Source: Sediminicola sp. YIK13 (GTDB lineage: Bacteria; Bacteroidota; Bacteroidia; Flavobacteriales; Flavobacteriaceae). Taken from it: DNA of 64,000 bases. The stretch covers positions 1,716,501 to 1,780,500 of the forward strand of contig NZ_CP010535.1 of the NCBI RefSeq assembly GCF_001430825.1, in the 5' to 3' direction. Position 1 is the first letter of the stretch. Every line of letters begins with the position of its first letter. Under the pieces are notes generated by a model. That model saw nothing but the letters and a program-made list of their open reading frames with translations, had not been told where the DNA came from and did not search any database. The position numbers were made by a program, and so were the translations under genes. Positions 34,970 through 44,780 of this stretch are shown piece by piece.

Positions 34970-36451
34970 ATGCAACTTTATAAATCCCAAACCCTAAAGA
35001 TTTACAATTCCCTAACCGGCAAAAAAGAAATTTTTGAGCCCATAAACGAAGGCCACATTGGCATGTATGTTTGTGGTCCAACAGTTTACAGCAATGTGCA
35101 CCTGGGAAATTGTAGGACTTTTATGTCTTTTGATATGATTTTTAGATATCTCAAGCATTTGGGCTATAAGGTCAGGTATGTTCGAAACATTACGGATGCA
35201 GGGCATTTGGAGAATGATGCTGATGAAGGGGAGGACAAAATTGCAAAAAAGGCAAGGCTGGAACAGATCGAGCCCATGGAAGTTGTTCAGCGATATACCG
35301 TTGATTTCCACAATACCCTTCAGAAATTTAATTTCTTGTCACCCAGCATTGAGCCAACGGCCACGGGGCACATTATAGAACAAATAGAGATCATCAAGGT
35401 TATTCTGGAAAAAGGATTTGCATACGAAGTAAACGGATCTGTTTATTTTGATGTGGTCAAGTTCAACCAATCTTTTGAATACGGTAAGTTGAGTGGAAGG
35501 AAATTGGAGGACATGATCACCAATACCCGTGAACTTGCCGCACAGGACGAGAAAAAAAGTCCTCAGGATTTTGCACTTTGGAAAAAAGCCGAACCACAGC
35601 ACATCATGCGATGGCCTTCCCCTTGGGGAGATGGTTTTCCTGGATGGCATCTGGAATGCACGGCCATGAGCACAAAATACCTTGGAGAAAAATTTGACAT
35701 CCACGGTGGAGGAATGGATTTAAAATTTCCCCATCACGAATGTGAAATAGCACAAGCCGAAGCCAGTAATGGCCACTCACCCGTAAACTATTGGATGCAT
35801 GCCAACATGCTTACCCTTAACGGTAAAAAAATGGCCAAATCCACTGGAAATAACATTCTCCCAAATGAAATGTTTTCTGGGGAGAATACGATATTAAGCA
35901 AGCCCTTTACCGCCACGGTCGTGCGGTTTTTTATGATGCAGGCACATTATACCAGCATACTGGATTTAAGCAATGAAGCGCTTTTGGCCTCAGAAAAGGG
36001 GTTTTATAAATTGATGGATTCCCTGGACCTGCTGGACAAATTGGAAACGGCTTCCAATTCGGATTTTGACGTGGCATCATGGAAGCAGAAATGCTACAAT
36101 GCCATGAACGATGATTTTAATACACCTATCTTAATCGCCACCTTGTTTGAAGCTGTAAAGCATATCAACCTGATCAAAGAAGGGAAAGAAAATATTTCAG
36201 AGGGCGACAAGAATATGTTGAAGGAAACGATGCACAGTTTTATCTTTGATGTTCTTGGTTTGGATCATAAAGTGGATGCACAAGGAGATTCGGATAAGCT
36301 ACCTGGCGTTGTAGAATTATTAATTCAATTGCGAAATGAGGCACGTGCCAACAAAGATTTTGCAACATCCGATAAAATCAGAGACCAATTGGCTGCTTTG
36401 GGCATTCAGTTAAAAGACGGAAAAGAAGGCACTACTTTTAGTGTATCCTAA
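34970..36451 (+). CDS. cysS: Cysteinyl-tRNA synthetase
   Basis: The 493-residue class I synthetase has the zinc-cysteine and HIGH-like motif [13 protein letters not shown] (C35), WHLECTAMS and [10 protein letters not shown] (zinc ligands), and the KMSKS variant KKMAKSTGN at about 287-293. The C-terminal DALR/anticodon part includes [20 protein letters not shown]. The start is taken as ATG 34970 ([14 protein letters not shown], the usual flavobacterial N-terminus) rather than the in-frame TTG two codons upstream. Confidence 0.96.
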   Translation: MQLYKSQTLKIYNSLTGKKEIFEPINEGHIGMYVCGPTVYSNVHLGNCRTFMSFDMIFRYLKHLGYKVRYVRNITDAGHLENDADEGEDKIAKKARLEQIEPMEVVQRYTVDFHNTLQKFNFLSPSIEPTATGHIIEQIEIIKVILEKGFAYEVNGSVYFDVVKFNQSFEYGKLSGRKLEDMITNTRELAAQDEKKSPQDFALWKKAEPQHIMRWPSPWGDGFPGWHLECTAMSTKYLGEKFDIHGGGMDLKFPHHECEIAQAEASNGHSPVNYWMHANMLTLNGKKMAKSTGNNILPNEMFSGENTILSKPFTATVVRFFMMQAHYTSILDLSNEALLASEKGFYKLMDSLDLLDKLETASNSDFDVASWKQKCYNAMNDDFNTPILIATLFEAVKHINLIKEGKENISEGDKNMLKETMHSFIFDVLGLDHKVDAQGDSDKLPGVVELLIQLRNEARANKDFATSDKIRDQLAALGIQLKDGKEGTTFSVS

Positions 36452-36532
36452 TTAAAGCTCGTAAGATATGGGCAACAGATATTTTACTTTGGGCACTCAA
36501 GAATTTTTACCTGGCTAATTAACACTAAAATC

Positions 36533-36769
36533 ATGGGCAAGCTTTCTTTAAAACAAATTGCAATAGCTCCCTTCGTTTTCTTGGTGAAATTGTACCAAAA
36601 CCTTATTTCCCCCCTTACCCCAGCAAGTTGCCGATATTCTCCTACCTGTTCCCAATACACCTTGGAAGCTTTAAAAAAACACGGTTTGTTCAAAGGGGGA
36701 TGGCTGTCCATAAAGCGTATTTTCAGTTGTCACCCTTGGGGTGGCAAAGGCTATGACCCTGTACCTTAA
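36533..36769 (+). CDS. yidD: Membrane protein insertion efficiency factor YidD
   Basis: The 78-residue protein has an amphipathic N-terminal helix ([18 protein letters not shown]) and the invariant cysteine set in [17 protein letters not shown] and [15 protein letters not shown]. YidD assists YidC/Sec-dependent membrane protein insertion. It sits between cysS and lgt on the same strand, 81 nt after the cysS stop. Confidence 0.93.
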   Translation: MGKLSLKQIAIAPFVFLVKLYQNLISPLTPASCRYSPTCSQYTLEALKKHGLFKGGWLSIKRIFSCHPWGGKGYDPVP

Positions 36770-36852
36770 AAGGTTATCACACCCTATTAAATTTATCTTT
36801 CCAACAAATTCCTTTTACCACTAATTGGTTATCTTAGCTTCTTAAAATTTAG

Positions 36853-37824
36853 ATGCTAATGTATTTTTTAGGCTTCACTTGGAATCCCAACGAAACCCTT
36901 TTCAATTTAGGTTTCCTTCAAATAAAATATTACAATCTTCTCTGGATCACTGCCTTTGCACTTGGTTGGTTCATCATGAAAAAAATTTTTGACAGGGAAA
37001 ATAAAACTGCCGAACAGCTGGATTCCCTTTTTATACATACGGTTTTAGCCACCATGTTGGGAGCACGTTTGGGCCATGTCTTTTTTTACGACTGGCCATA
37101 TTACAAAGATCATCTTTTGGAAATACTGCTACCTATTAGGGAAAATGCCGGAAGCACCCTTTTTGGTTTAATCAATGGTTACGAATTTACCGGATTTGCT
37201 GGTTTGGCCAGTCACGGTGCGGCGATTGGTGTTATTATAGGAATGTACCTGTACACTAGGAAATATCCAGAATTTAAACTGTTGTGGATCCTGGACCGTG
37301 TTGTCATTCCTGTGGCTATTGGCGCGTTCTGTGTACGATTGGGAAACTTTTTCAATTCAGAGATCAACGGAAAGATAGTAGACAAATCCTTTGCGTTCGC
37401 TACCAGGTTTATCAGGGATTCAGATGACCTGTCGGCTTCTAGGGCCTTGGCGATAACCAAAGAAAGAACGGTGAGCGGCGCTTATAAACTTATTGAAACG
37501 GATCCGAGGTTTTCTGAGGTTTTGGAGGCTATCCCCTACCGTCATCCAGCACAGTTATACGAAGGAATATGTTATATTTTTGTGTTCCTTATTTTGTACT
37601 TCCTGTATTGGAAGACCGATAAAAAAGATAAAGCCGGCTACCTTTTTGGCCTATTCCTTGTTCTCCTTTGGACGATTCGTTTTTTCGTAGAATTTGTAAA
37701 GAAAAGTCAAGGTGGATTTGAAGAATCCCTCGGGTTGTTATCCACAGGACAATGGCTGAGCATTCCATTTATTATTATTGGACTTTACTTTATGTTTCGT
37801 CCTCAAAAATCTGAGGTGAAATAA
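36853..37824 (+). CDS. lgt: Prolipoprotein diacylglyceryl transferase
   Basis: The 323-residue integral membrane enzyme has about seven TM helices and transfers diacylglycerol from phosphatidylglycerol to the lipobox cysteine of prolipoproteins. Recognisable regions are MLGARLGHVFFYDW, GLASHGAAIGVIIG (catalytic-site glycine/His region), RLGNFFNSEINGK (lgt signature) and HPAQLYEGICY. The length is a little above the E. coli enzyme (291) owing to a middle insert around residues 175-215. Many products in this window are its substrates. The next gene is itself a lipoprotein. Confidence 0.96.
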   Translation: MLMYFLGFTWNPNETLFNLGFLQIKYYNLLWITAFALGWFIMKKIFDRENKTAEQLDSLFIHTVLATMLGARLGHVFFYDWPYYKDHLLEILLPIRENAGSTLFGLINGYEFTGFAGLASHGAAIGVIIGMYLYTRKYPEFKLLWILDRVVIPVAIGAFCVRLGNFFNSEINGKIVDKSFAFATRFIRDSDDLSASRALAITKERTVSGAYKLIETDPRFSEVLEAIPYRHPAQLYEGICYIFVFLILYFLYWKTDKKDKAGYLFGLFLVLLWTIRFFVEFVKKSQGGFEESLGLLSTGQWLSIPFIIIGLYFMFRPQKSEVK

Positions 37825-37840
37825 TTTATAACTAATTTTC

Positions 37841-38335
37841 ATGACCTACACCACTAGGCTATTTATCTTTCTTTTTCTTGGAATTCTTCTTTTGCCGACT
37901 TCCTGCAAGGAGGAACCTAAAAAGGCGTTGGAAACAACCCCTATTACTTTTACAAAAGAAGGAGATCTCTCTATATTTACCAAAGATGGGGATTCCCTGA
38001 TCACTTCCCTGGCCATTGAAATTGCGGAAAGTGAATATGAAACGGCGACCGGTCTGATGTACCGTAAAAGCATGGAGGAAAAAGAAGGAATGTTGTTTAT
38101 TTTCCCTGATGTTGCCATGCATTCCTTTTACATGAAGAACACTGAAATCCCGTTGGATCTGATCTTCGTAGATGAAAATTTAAACATCGTTAGCTTTCAA
38201 AAAGAAGCAAAACCTTATGATGAAACAAGTCTATCATCCCAGGTTCCCATCAAATATGTTTTGGAAATCAACGCTGGTCTTGTAGACCGATGGGGTTTGG
38301 AAGTCGGTGACCGAATAACCTATGAGCGGTTATAA
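37841..38335 (+). CDS. DUF192 family lipoprotein
   Basis: The 164-residue protein has a lipoprotein signal with Cys22 followed by KEEP, consistent with surface export. The DUF192 domain (about 60-160) includes ATGLMYRKSMEEKEGMLFIF (quoted as TGLMYRKSMEEKEGMLF) and FYMKNTEIPLDLIFVDE, then YVLEINAGLVDRWGLEVGD. The function of DUF192 is not known. It is 16 nt after lgt and probably in the same operon. Confidence 0.88.
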   Translation: MTYTTRLFIFLFLGILLLPTSCKEEPKKALETTPITFTKEGDLSIFTKDGDSLITSLAIEIAESEYETATGLMYRKSMEEKEGMLFIFPDVAMHSFYMKNTEIPLDLIFVDENLNIVSFQKEAKPYDETSLSSQVPIKYVLEINAGLVDRWGLEVGDRITYERL

Positions 38336-38468
38336 TTTAAGGGCAAATTTTCTACACATTAATCTTGATCTTACCCCGAATATAGCAAGTATATCCGTCT
38401 CCATTTTAGAGTTTTTCCCCAAGAATACCTAATTTCATGTTTGTTAGCGTAAATAGCTCGGTAGCCGT

Positions 38469-39737
38469 ATGAATACCATAGGAGAAATTAGACATTGGGG
38501 CATTTTAATGGACAATACGACCCACAAAGTCGGTCTTATCCATTCCATTTTGAACGGCCTTAAAAAAAGCCCTTTTGAAGAGCTAAGTAATTTGACAGGC
38601 GCGTTGTTCTCCCCATTGGAACTACAAAGGCTGATAGAGGAGGAAGAACGACATGATATTAAAGTTGTGACCAGAGATACGGTACAGAGCCTTAAATCCA
38701 TGTCGAGCGGAGAACGTAAAAAAGCACTATTGGCCCATATTTTAAAAACCGAGCCCGACTATATTATCCTTGACAACCCTTTTGACAACTTAGACACCTC
38801 CTCACATAGGGAGTTGACTTTAATGCTTGAACATATATCCAAGAAGGTTCCGTTGGTATTACTTATCACAAGGAAGGAAGATCGACTATCATTTATTGAG
38901 CATTATTATAAGGCAAGGGAAAATGGCTTAGAGCCCTTAAATGAATTGGACAAACCCAGTGTGGACCTAAATAACACATCACTTTCTATTCCTCAAGCTT
39001 TAAAACCATACACCTATGACCACCCAGTGATGGTTGATTTTAGAAATGTCACCGTATCCTTTGATGACAAACTTATCCTGAACAACATCAATTGGACCAT
39101 ACGTCCCGGTGAGTTTTGGCAATTAAAGGGAAAAAATGGCAGTGGCAAATCGACTTTATTATCCATGGTCACCGGTGAGAACAGCAAAGGGTACGGACAG
39201 GAACTTTGGTTATTTGGCCAAAAAAAGGGAAGTGGGGAGACCATTTGGGAAATCAAGGAAAAGCTGGGTTATTTTACACCATCCATGATCGATTCATTTT
39301 CTGGGCACCATACCGTGGAGCATATGCTTATCTCTGGCCTGTACGACTCTATCGGACTTTATATATACCCTACAGAGATACAGTTGCAGTTGGCAAAAGA
39401 GTGGCTGGGGGTCTTGGATTTGCTGGAACACGGGAAAACCTATTTCCACGATCTTTCCATGGGGCAGCAACGTTTGATCATGATCGCCAGGGCGATGATA
39501 AAGCACCCGCTTCTACTATTATTGGATGAGCCAACATCTGGCTTGGATGACAAGAGCGCCGCCCTTCTCGTCGCTTTGGTAAATAAAATCGCCAAGGAAA
39601 GCAATACTACCCTCATCTTTGTTTCCCATCGGGAAGAAGAAGACCTACAGCCACAATATATCTTTGAACTTCAAATGACCGATCAGGGTTCTGTTGGAAA
39701 AAAAATTACCCCAAAAAAAAGGGCTACTTTTCAGTAG
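38469..39737 (+). CDS. ModF-like double ABC ATPase with degenerate N-terminal domain
   Basis: The 422-residue soluble protein has two ABC domains. The C-terminal one is complete: Walker A GKNGSGKSTL near 220, signature LSMGQQR near 328, Walker B LLLLLDEPTSGLDD near 346 and H-loop FVSHREEED. The N-terminal one has a signature (MSSGERKKAL near 77) and Walker B-like YIILDNPFDNLD near 98, but no Walker A P-loop anywhere before it. Related flavobacterial proteins are named ModF-like. No TM subunit gene is adjacent. The final codons and stop lie inside the terminator hairpin. Confidence 0.85.
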   Translation: MNTIGEIRHWGILMDNTTHKVGLIHSILNGLKKSPFEELSNLTGALFSPLELQRLIEEEERHDIKVVTRDTVQSLKSMSSGERKKALLAHILKTEPDYIILDNPFDNLDTSSHRELTLMLEHISKKVPLVLLITRKEDRLSFIEHYYKARENGLEPLNELDKPSVDLNNTSLSIPQALKPYTYDHPVMVDFRNVTVSFDDKLILNNINWTIRPGEFWQLKGKNGSGKSTLLSMVTGENSKGYGQELWLFGQKKGSGETIWEIKEKLGYFTPSMIDSFSGHHTVEHMLISGLYDSIGLYIYPTEIQLQLAKEWLGVLDLLEHGKTYFHDLSMGQQRLIMIARAMIKHPLLLLLDEPTSGLDDKSAALLVALVNKIAKESNTTLIFVSHREEEDLQPQYIFELQMTDQGSVGKKITPKKRATFQ

Positions 39738-39745
39738 CCCTTTTT
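39716..39745. terminator. Terminator hairpin overlapping the end of the ABC ATPase gene
   Basis: A 12-bp stem (AAAAAGGGCTAC / GTAGCCCTTTTT) with a 6-nt loop contains the last codons and the TAG stop (39735-39737). It is flanked by A8 and T5, so it works in both directions and also serves secDF ending at 39765. Confidence 0.85.
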
Positions 39746-39764
39746 CTAATCTATATTGAATTTA

Positions 39765-42728
39765 CTATTCTTCTTTTCCTTGTTGAACTCCTTTTTTCAA
39801 GAAATCGAACATTACAGGTGTTGCGATGAACAACGACGAGTAAGTACCTACTACGATACCAACAATCATTGCGAACATAAATCCTCTTAAAGATTCACCT
39901 CCAAAAATGAAGATGGCCAATAAAACTACCAAGGTAGTCAACGAGGTGTTCAATGTTCTACTCAAAGTACTGTTCAAAGCCTGGTTTGTATTCTCACCAG
40001 CTTTCCAGCCTTTCTCCGCAATAATTTCCCTAATACGGTCAAATACAACCACCGTATCGTTCAAGGAGTAACCAATTACCGTTAGGATAGCCGCAATAAA
40101 CGCCTGATCTATCTCCATGCTAAATGGCATAATCTTACCGAATACTGAAAATATACCCAATACGATCAACACATCATGGAATACGGCCACAACCGCACCC
40201 AAGGAGAACTGCCACTTACGGAAACGAACCAAGATATAAAGGAACACTACAAACAAGGATCCGATAATTGCAAGGAACGCATTGTTTTTAATATCATCCG
40301 CAATGGTAGGACCTACCTTCACAGATTGCATAATCCCTATAGCACTATCACCACTACCTACTTTAAAATCTTCGAAGCTAGTGCCATTTGGCAAATACTT
40401 CTGTAAGGTGGTGTAAAGTTTATCCTGAATTTCATTATCTACTTCTATTCCCTCTACATCTACTTTGTAAGCTGTTGTAACTTTAATTTGGTTGGCCTCA
40501 CCAAAGGTTTTCACATTGGTTCCACTTCCAAATACAGTGGTAAGTTCAGAAGCAATTTCTGATGGGTTAACCACTTTTTCAAAACGAATTTGATAAGAAC
40601 GTCCTCCTACGAAATCCACACCTTGCTGTAACCCTTGTGTAAATAAGGAGAATAAGCCTATCAATACCAAGACAGAAGAAAATATGTAAGAAATTTTCCT
40701 TTTGCTCAAGAAATTAATATTGGCATTCTTGAATAAGTTCTTGGTAATTGGAGTAGAGAAATCCAATGTTCTTCCCTTACCAGAAATGTACCAGTCTACC
40801 AACAATCTTGTAATGAAAATTGCTGTAAACAATGAGGTTAAGATACCGATGATCAATGTAGTTGCAAAACCTTTAATAGGTCCTGTTCCGAAGATCAAGA
40901 GGATTAAAGCCGTAAGACCGGTTGTGATGTTGGCATCCAAAATGGAAGATAGCGCGTTGCTAAATCCATCTGCTACAGCCAGACTTTTCCCTTTACCTTT
41001 TGCCAATTCTTCTTTGATACGCTCAAAGATAAGAACGTTCGCATCCACAGACATACCTATGGTCAATACAATACCGGCAATTCCAGGTAACGTTAATACC
41101 GCATTTAAACTTGCCAAGACACCAAAGATCAGAACGATGTTAAGTATCAAAGCAATATTTGCAAACGCACCACCTTTACCGTAGTAGAAGATCATCCAAA
41201 GCAATACGAAGGCCATGGCTATCAAGAAGGACATAAAGCCACTATCAATAGCTTCTTGTCCCAGCGATGGTCCAACAATTTCTGATTGAATGATATCCGC
41301 TGAAGCAGGTAATTTACCAGCTCTTAGAACATTTGAAATATCTTTTGTCTCATTTACAGTGAAGTCCCCAGTAATTTCAGAACGACCTCCAGAAATAGGT
41401 CCTGTTGAAACTCCAGGAGCGGTATATACTTTATTATCCAGTACAATGGCAATCCCTGTTTGGTTGTTAAAAGCATCACCTGTAAGTTTTTCCCATTCTT
41501 TAGCACCTGTAGTGTTCATGGTCATGGACACGGCTGGTCTGTTGAACTGGTCAAAATCTGCCCGAGCGTCGCTTACCACATCCCCACTTATTCTTGGTGT
41601 TCCATCGCGATTGGATTTTAAGGCATATAAATCAACAACTTCTGAACCTTCAGTTGGACGTTCCCATACAAATTTCACGAATTGGATGTCTGCAGGAATC
41701 AATCGACGGATTTCCTTCATTCTCAAATACTCCCCTACTTTAGCAGTATCCTTAATGGCTACGCTAACCAAAGCATTTCCGCCTGGATTGGAAGGTAATA
41801 ATAGACTGAATAACGGATTAACATCCTGAGAAAGGTCCAATGAATCTTGTGCAACGTCAGATAACAAAGAATCTAATTCTGTTTCTGGTTTTGGAGCTTG
41901 TTCCACATTCTCTGTAACTACCAAGGTCTTAAGCTTCTCGTTTGCATTCTGCAAGAATGTACTTAAACTAGGATTGCTTTGCTTGTATGTTTCCCAGAAC
42001 TCTAATTGTGCTGTACTTGAAAGTAGGTCCTGAGCCCTAGCTATATCTCTAGCCCCTGGCAATTCTACCAATATACGCCCTGAATTTCCTTCACGTTGTA
42101 TGTTTGGTTGGGTAACCCCAAAACCATCAATACGCTCACGAAGTACTTCGAAGGCGGAAACTATAGATTCGTCAATTTTAGTTCTAATGATCGGTTTAAC
42201 CTCAGCATCCGACATTTGGAAATTGATCACATCACTCAACCCTTTATTTGCGAAAATATCGGGTGATGCCAACTTTGAATCCCCTTTATTGGCTTCAAAA
42301 GCCTCAAAAAACAATTCCAAATAGGTGTCATCACTATTTTTGGAAGCAGCATCTGCATCAGCAAGTGATTTATTGAACGCAGGGTTTTTAGTATTGTTGG
42401 CAAGGCCTTTCAAAATATCCTTTACAGATATTTGCAAGGTTACGTTGATACCCCCTTTAAGGTCCAATCCTTTGTTCAACTCCTTCTTTTTAGCCTCATC
42501 GTAGGTGGTATACCCAAGAATAGGATTCTCTCCAATTGAGTCTAAATACCTGGCTTCCAAGGCATCTCTCTTAGCTGCGTACCCTTCTTCCGATTCAGGG
42601 ATACTGTTAGCAGCAAAAACTTTTGCGTCCTTTTCAATTTTACTGGTAATAAAAGTGTAGGATAGCTGATAAATACTAACAATCCCAAACAAGAAAGCAA
42701 AAAGCTTTATAAGTCCTTTATTTTGCAT
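39765..42728 (-). CDS. secDF: Fused protein translocase subunit SecDF
   Basis: The 987-residue protein joins SecD and SecF, as normal in Bacteroidota. SecD part: TM1 (about 7-27), GLDLKGGINVTLQI, a large periplasmic P1 domain (about 90-495), LPASADIIQSEIVGPSLGQEAI (quoted as SEIVGPSLGQEAI) and five TMs to about 645. SecF part: TM near 685, VDFVGGRSYQIRFE, SVKVGPTIADDI and five TMs (about 805-975), including VIGYSLNDTVVVFDRIRE. It uses the proton motive force to pull secreted proteins from the SecYEG channel. A good promoter lies at 42768-42798. Confidence 0.97.
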   Translation of the reverse strand: MQNKGLIKLFAFLFGIVSIYQLSYTFITSKIEKDAKVFAANSIPESEEGYAAKRDALEARYLDSIGENPILGYTTYDEAKKKELNKGLDLKGGINVTLQISVKDILKGLANNTKNPAFNKSLADADAASKNSDDTYLELFFEAFEANKGDSKLASPDIFANKGLSDVINFQMSDAEVKPIIRTKIDESIVSAFEVLRERIDGFGVTQPNIQREGNSGRILVELPGARDIARAQDLLSSTAQLEFWETYKQSNPSLSTFLQNANEKLKTLVVTENVEQAPKPETELDSLLSDVAQDSLDLSQDVNPLFSLLLPSNPGGNALVSVAIKDTAKVGEYLRMKEIRRLIPADIQFVKFVWERPTEGSEVVDLYALKSNRDGTPRISGDVVSDARADFDQFNRPAVSMTMNTTGAKEWEKLTGDAFNNQTGIAIVLDNKVYTAPGVSTGPISGGRSEITGDFTVNETKDISNVLRAGKLPASADIIQSEIVGPSLGQEAIDSGFMSFLIAMAFVLLWMIFYYGKGGAFANIALILNIVLIFGVLASLNAVLTLPGIAGIVLTIGMSVDANVLIFERIKEELAKGKGKSLAVADGFSNALSSILDANITTGLTALILLIFGTGPIKGFATTLIIGILTSLFTAIFITRLLVDWYISGKGRTLDFSTPITKNLFKNANINFLSKRKISYIFSSVLVLIGLFSLFTQGLQQGVDFVGGRSYQIRFEKVVNPSEIASELTTVFGSGTNVKTFGEANQIKVTTAYKVDVEGIEVDNEIQDKLYTTLQKYLPNGTSFEDFKVGSGDSAIGIMQSVKVGPTIADDIKNNAFLAIIGSLFVVFLYILVRFRKWQFSLGAVVAVFHDVLIVLGIFSVFGKIMPFSMEIDQAFIAAILTVIGYSLNDTVVVFDRIREIIAEKGWKAGENTNQALNSTLSRTLNTSLTTLVVLLAIFIFGGESLRGFMFAMIVGIVVGTYSSLFIATPVMFDFLKKGVQQGKEE

Positions 42729-42767
42729 TAGTTATTGTGTTAATTTTTGGTGTTTTTTAATAGCGAG

Positions 42768-42798
42768 CAAATATATCATTTCCCATAGGAACTAACAA
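42768..42798 (-). promoter_or_regulatory. Promoter of secDF
   Basis: On the minus strand TTG (42796-42798), a 20-nt spacer and TATATTTG (42768-42775) match the Bacteroidota -33/-7 consensus. The -7 box lies 39 nt upstream of the secDF ATG. Confidence 0.6.
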
Positions 42799-42817
42799 TA
42801 TATTTATTTAGATTTAT

Positions 42818-42856
42818 AAAATAAGGGCATCCACCATGGGTGAACGCCCTTATTTT
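42818..42856 (-). terminator. Terminator of mdh
   Basis: An 11-bp outer stem (AAAATAAGGGC / GCCCTTATTTT) with an inner CACC/GGTG pairing lies 20 nt past the mdh stop and upstream of secDF on the minus strand. Confidence 0.75.
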
Positions 42857-42876
42857 AACAAATTATCAGAGATGCA

Positions 42877-43803
42877 TTAAACGTCTAAAAGTCCGTTGGT
42901 AGCTCTTACCCCAACCGCGCTTTCTTGCATTTTGGCTTTTTCGGCATCATTCAAATCAATTGCAACGATTTTCTCTATTCCGTTTCTGCCCAATATTACA
43001 GGCACTCCTATACATATATCTTTTAGGCCGTATTCCCCATCGAGCATCACTGAACAAGGGAACATTTTCTTTTGATCGCATGCAATTGCCTGTACCAAAG
43101 ATGAAACGGCAGCACCTGGGGCATACCAGGCACTCGTACCCAACAATTTTGTCAAGGTAGCACCACCTACTTTTGTATCTTCGGCTACCTGCGACAATCT
43201 ATCCTCGGATAAAAATTCAGAAACTTTTACACTGTTTCTGGTAGCATGTCTTGTTAAAGGAACCATTCCGGTATCACTATGGCCACCTATAACCATTCCA
43301 TCAACATCAGAAATAGGAGCTTCCAAAGCTTCGGCCAAACGATATTTGAACCTTGCGCTATCTAAAGCCCCACCCATACCAATAATTCTATTTTTAGGCA
43401 ATCCAGTGCTCTTATGAACCAAATAGGCCATAGTATCCATTGGGTTACTAACCACAATCAAAATGACGTTGGGAGAATGTTTGATAAGGTTGGAAGAAAC
43501 CGTCTTCACGATCCCAGCATTAATACCTATCAATTCTTCTCTGGTCATTCCTGGTTTTCTAGGAATTCCAGAAGTGATCACTGCTATATCGCTTCCGGCT
43601 GTTTTGGAATAATCATCCGTTACACCAACAATTTTGGTGTCAAAGCCATTTAAAGAAGCTGTTTGCATCAAGTCCATGGCCTTCCCTTCGGCAAACCCCT
43701 CCTTAATATCCAATACTACTACTTCTGATGCGAAATTTTTAATAGCTATGTACTCTGCGCAACTTGCGCCTACAGCACCTGCCCCAACTACGGTTACTTT
43801 CAT
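42877..43803 (-). CDS. mdh: Malate dehydrogenase (LDH-like type)
   Basis: The 308-residue NAD-dependent enzyme has the Rossmann motif VVGAGAVGASCA, the substrate-arginine loop SGIPRKPGMTREEL, the NAD/Asn region VVSNPMDTMAYL and the catalytic His in IGGHSDTGMVPL. It oxidises malate to oxaloacetate in the TCA cycle. It is of the lactate-dehydrogenase-like class common in Bacteroidota; the arginine-bearing substrate loop supports malate over lactate. A TATTTTTG box at 43839-43846 lies 36 nt upstream of the start. Confidence 0.96.
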   Translation of the reverse strand: MKVTVVGAGAVGASCAEYIAIKNFASEVVVLDIKEGFAEGKAMDLMQTASLNGFDTKIVGVTDDYSKTAGSDIAVITSGIPRKPGMTREELIGINAGIVKTVSSNLIKHSPNVILIVVSNPMDTMAYLVHKSTGLPKNRIIGMGGALDSARFKYRLAEALEAPISDVDGMVIGGHSDTGMVPLTRHATRNSVKVSEFLSEDRLSQVAEDTKVGGATLTKLLGTSAWYAPGAAVSSLVQAIACDQKKMFPCSVMLDGEYGLKDICIGVPVILGRNGIEKIVAIDLNDAEKAKMQESAVGVRATNGLLDV

Positions 43804-43838
43804 TATATCGATTTTTTTTAGTGTGATTCTTAGAGGTT

Positions 43839-43846
43839 CAAAAATA
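43839..43846 (-). promoter_or_regulatory. Candidate -7 box of mdh
   Basis: TATTTTTG on the minus strand, 36 nt upstream of the mdh ATG, matches TANNTTTG. No -33 TTG at proper spacing is seen. Confidence 0.35.
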
Positions 43847-43952
43847 CTGATTTAAAAAATAATAGCTCAGGGATAGCCCTATATATTTTGGAATAATTAC
43901 TTCAAAGTACCCTTCTTCTCAGAATTTCTCAAAATTGTTAAAAAATTCTGCG

Positions 43953-43991
43953 GTTCATCGAGAATTGAGAGAATTTGAAGTCGTTCATCGA
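43953..43991 (+). promoter_or_regulatory. Direct repeat GTTCATCGA x2, LytTR-like operator
   Basis: GTTCATCGA occurs at 43953-43961 and 43983-43991, start-to-start distance 30 bp, 65-103 bp upstream of the small lipoprotein gene at 44056. The sequence with its preceding bases (CGGTTCATCG, TCGTTCATCG) resembles the AlgR/LytTR recognition core CCGTTCGTC. The assignment to a LytTR regulator is inference. Confidence 0.35.
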
Positions 43992-44055
43992 ATTTTTACA
44001 ATAGCCCCACAAAAAAGTACGTTAACCTAAGACCCGAATCCTACAAAACCTAATT

Positions 44056-44430
44056 ATGAAAAAGTTTGCACTTTTCATGGCTATGGCAGTTTTGTTGACC
44101 ATTTTTGCCTGCTCTAAAATAGCAGAAAACAATGACCCCGTAATTGGGATCTGGTCCGATGAAACCATATCTGCGAAAACAAGTACCAAAGGCCCTACAG
44201 GGCGACAAGAATGGATCTTTAATGACGCCTATCTAGGTAGGTACCACAATTATCAAGGACATGAAATCAAAGTCCAAACCGATTTTAAATGGAAAAAGAC
44301 CGATGATGTTTACATCATTTCCTATCCAGGAACAGATTTCAAGGATGATATTGTGACCATGGAAGAATCCGAAGAAGGCATTGTTTTATTGGCAATCGAA
44401 GAGGAAGAAATCCTTGCCGTGCGGGAATAA
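44056..44430 (+). CDS. Small lipocalin-like lipoprotein, function unknown
   Basis: The 124-residue protein has a lipoprotein signal (FACSKIAEN, Cys near residue 19). It contains IGIWSDET, RQEWIFNDAYLGRYHNY and DFKWKKTDDVYIISYPG, a pattern of short strands like the lipocalin-type 'lipid/small-molecule binding' lipoproteins of this phylum. No specific family was recognised. It stands alone, with a strong terminator at 44450-44483 and the GTTCATCGA repeats upstream, suggesting regulated expression. Confidence 0.75.
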   Translation: MKKFALFMAMAVLLTIFACSKIAENNDPVIGIWSDETISAKTSTKGPTGRQEWIFNDAYLGRYHNYQGHEIKVQTDFKWKKTDDVYIISYPGTDFKDDIVTMEESEEGIVLLAIEEEEILAVRE

Positions 44431-44449
44431 AAATAGTTTTTAAAATATT

Positions 44450-44483
44450 AAAAGTGCTCCAGTTAACGTTCTGGAGCACTTTT
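44450..44483 (+). terminator. Terminator of the small lipoprotein gene
   Basis: A 13-bp perfect stem (AAAAGTGCTCCAG / CTGGAGCACTTTT) with an 8-nt loop is followed by a T-run to 44487. Confidence 0.9.
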
Positions 44484-44780
44484 TTTTGCACATACCAAGA
44501 CTCCTATTGTCCATTGAATTAAATGGACCCCATTTACTTATTATCCTTTCTATATAAAATCAAATAGGCTGGAATAGCTATCTCTAGAGATATTTATGAT
44601 CTCCAAACAATAATCTTACACACTTACCAAGCTCTCCTTATTCCTTAATACAACACTGGCAGTGATATTCAATTATATATGGGATAGTCGACAAATTATA
44701 CATAGCATCCCTGTAAACCTGCACAGCTTGCCTTTTTTAATGTCAATTGAGACTTTTGATGGGTTGCTTGATGATTAAAA

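Noticed and set aside
40702-41829. Plus-strand open frames of 160-179 codons opposite secDF
   Set aside because: They are antisense to a full-length, well-conserved SecDF and show no domain.
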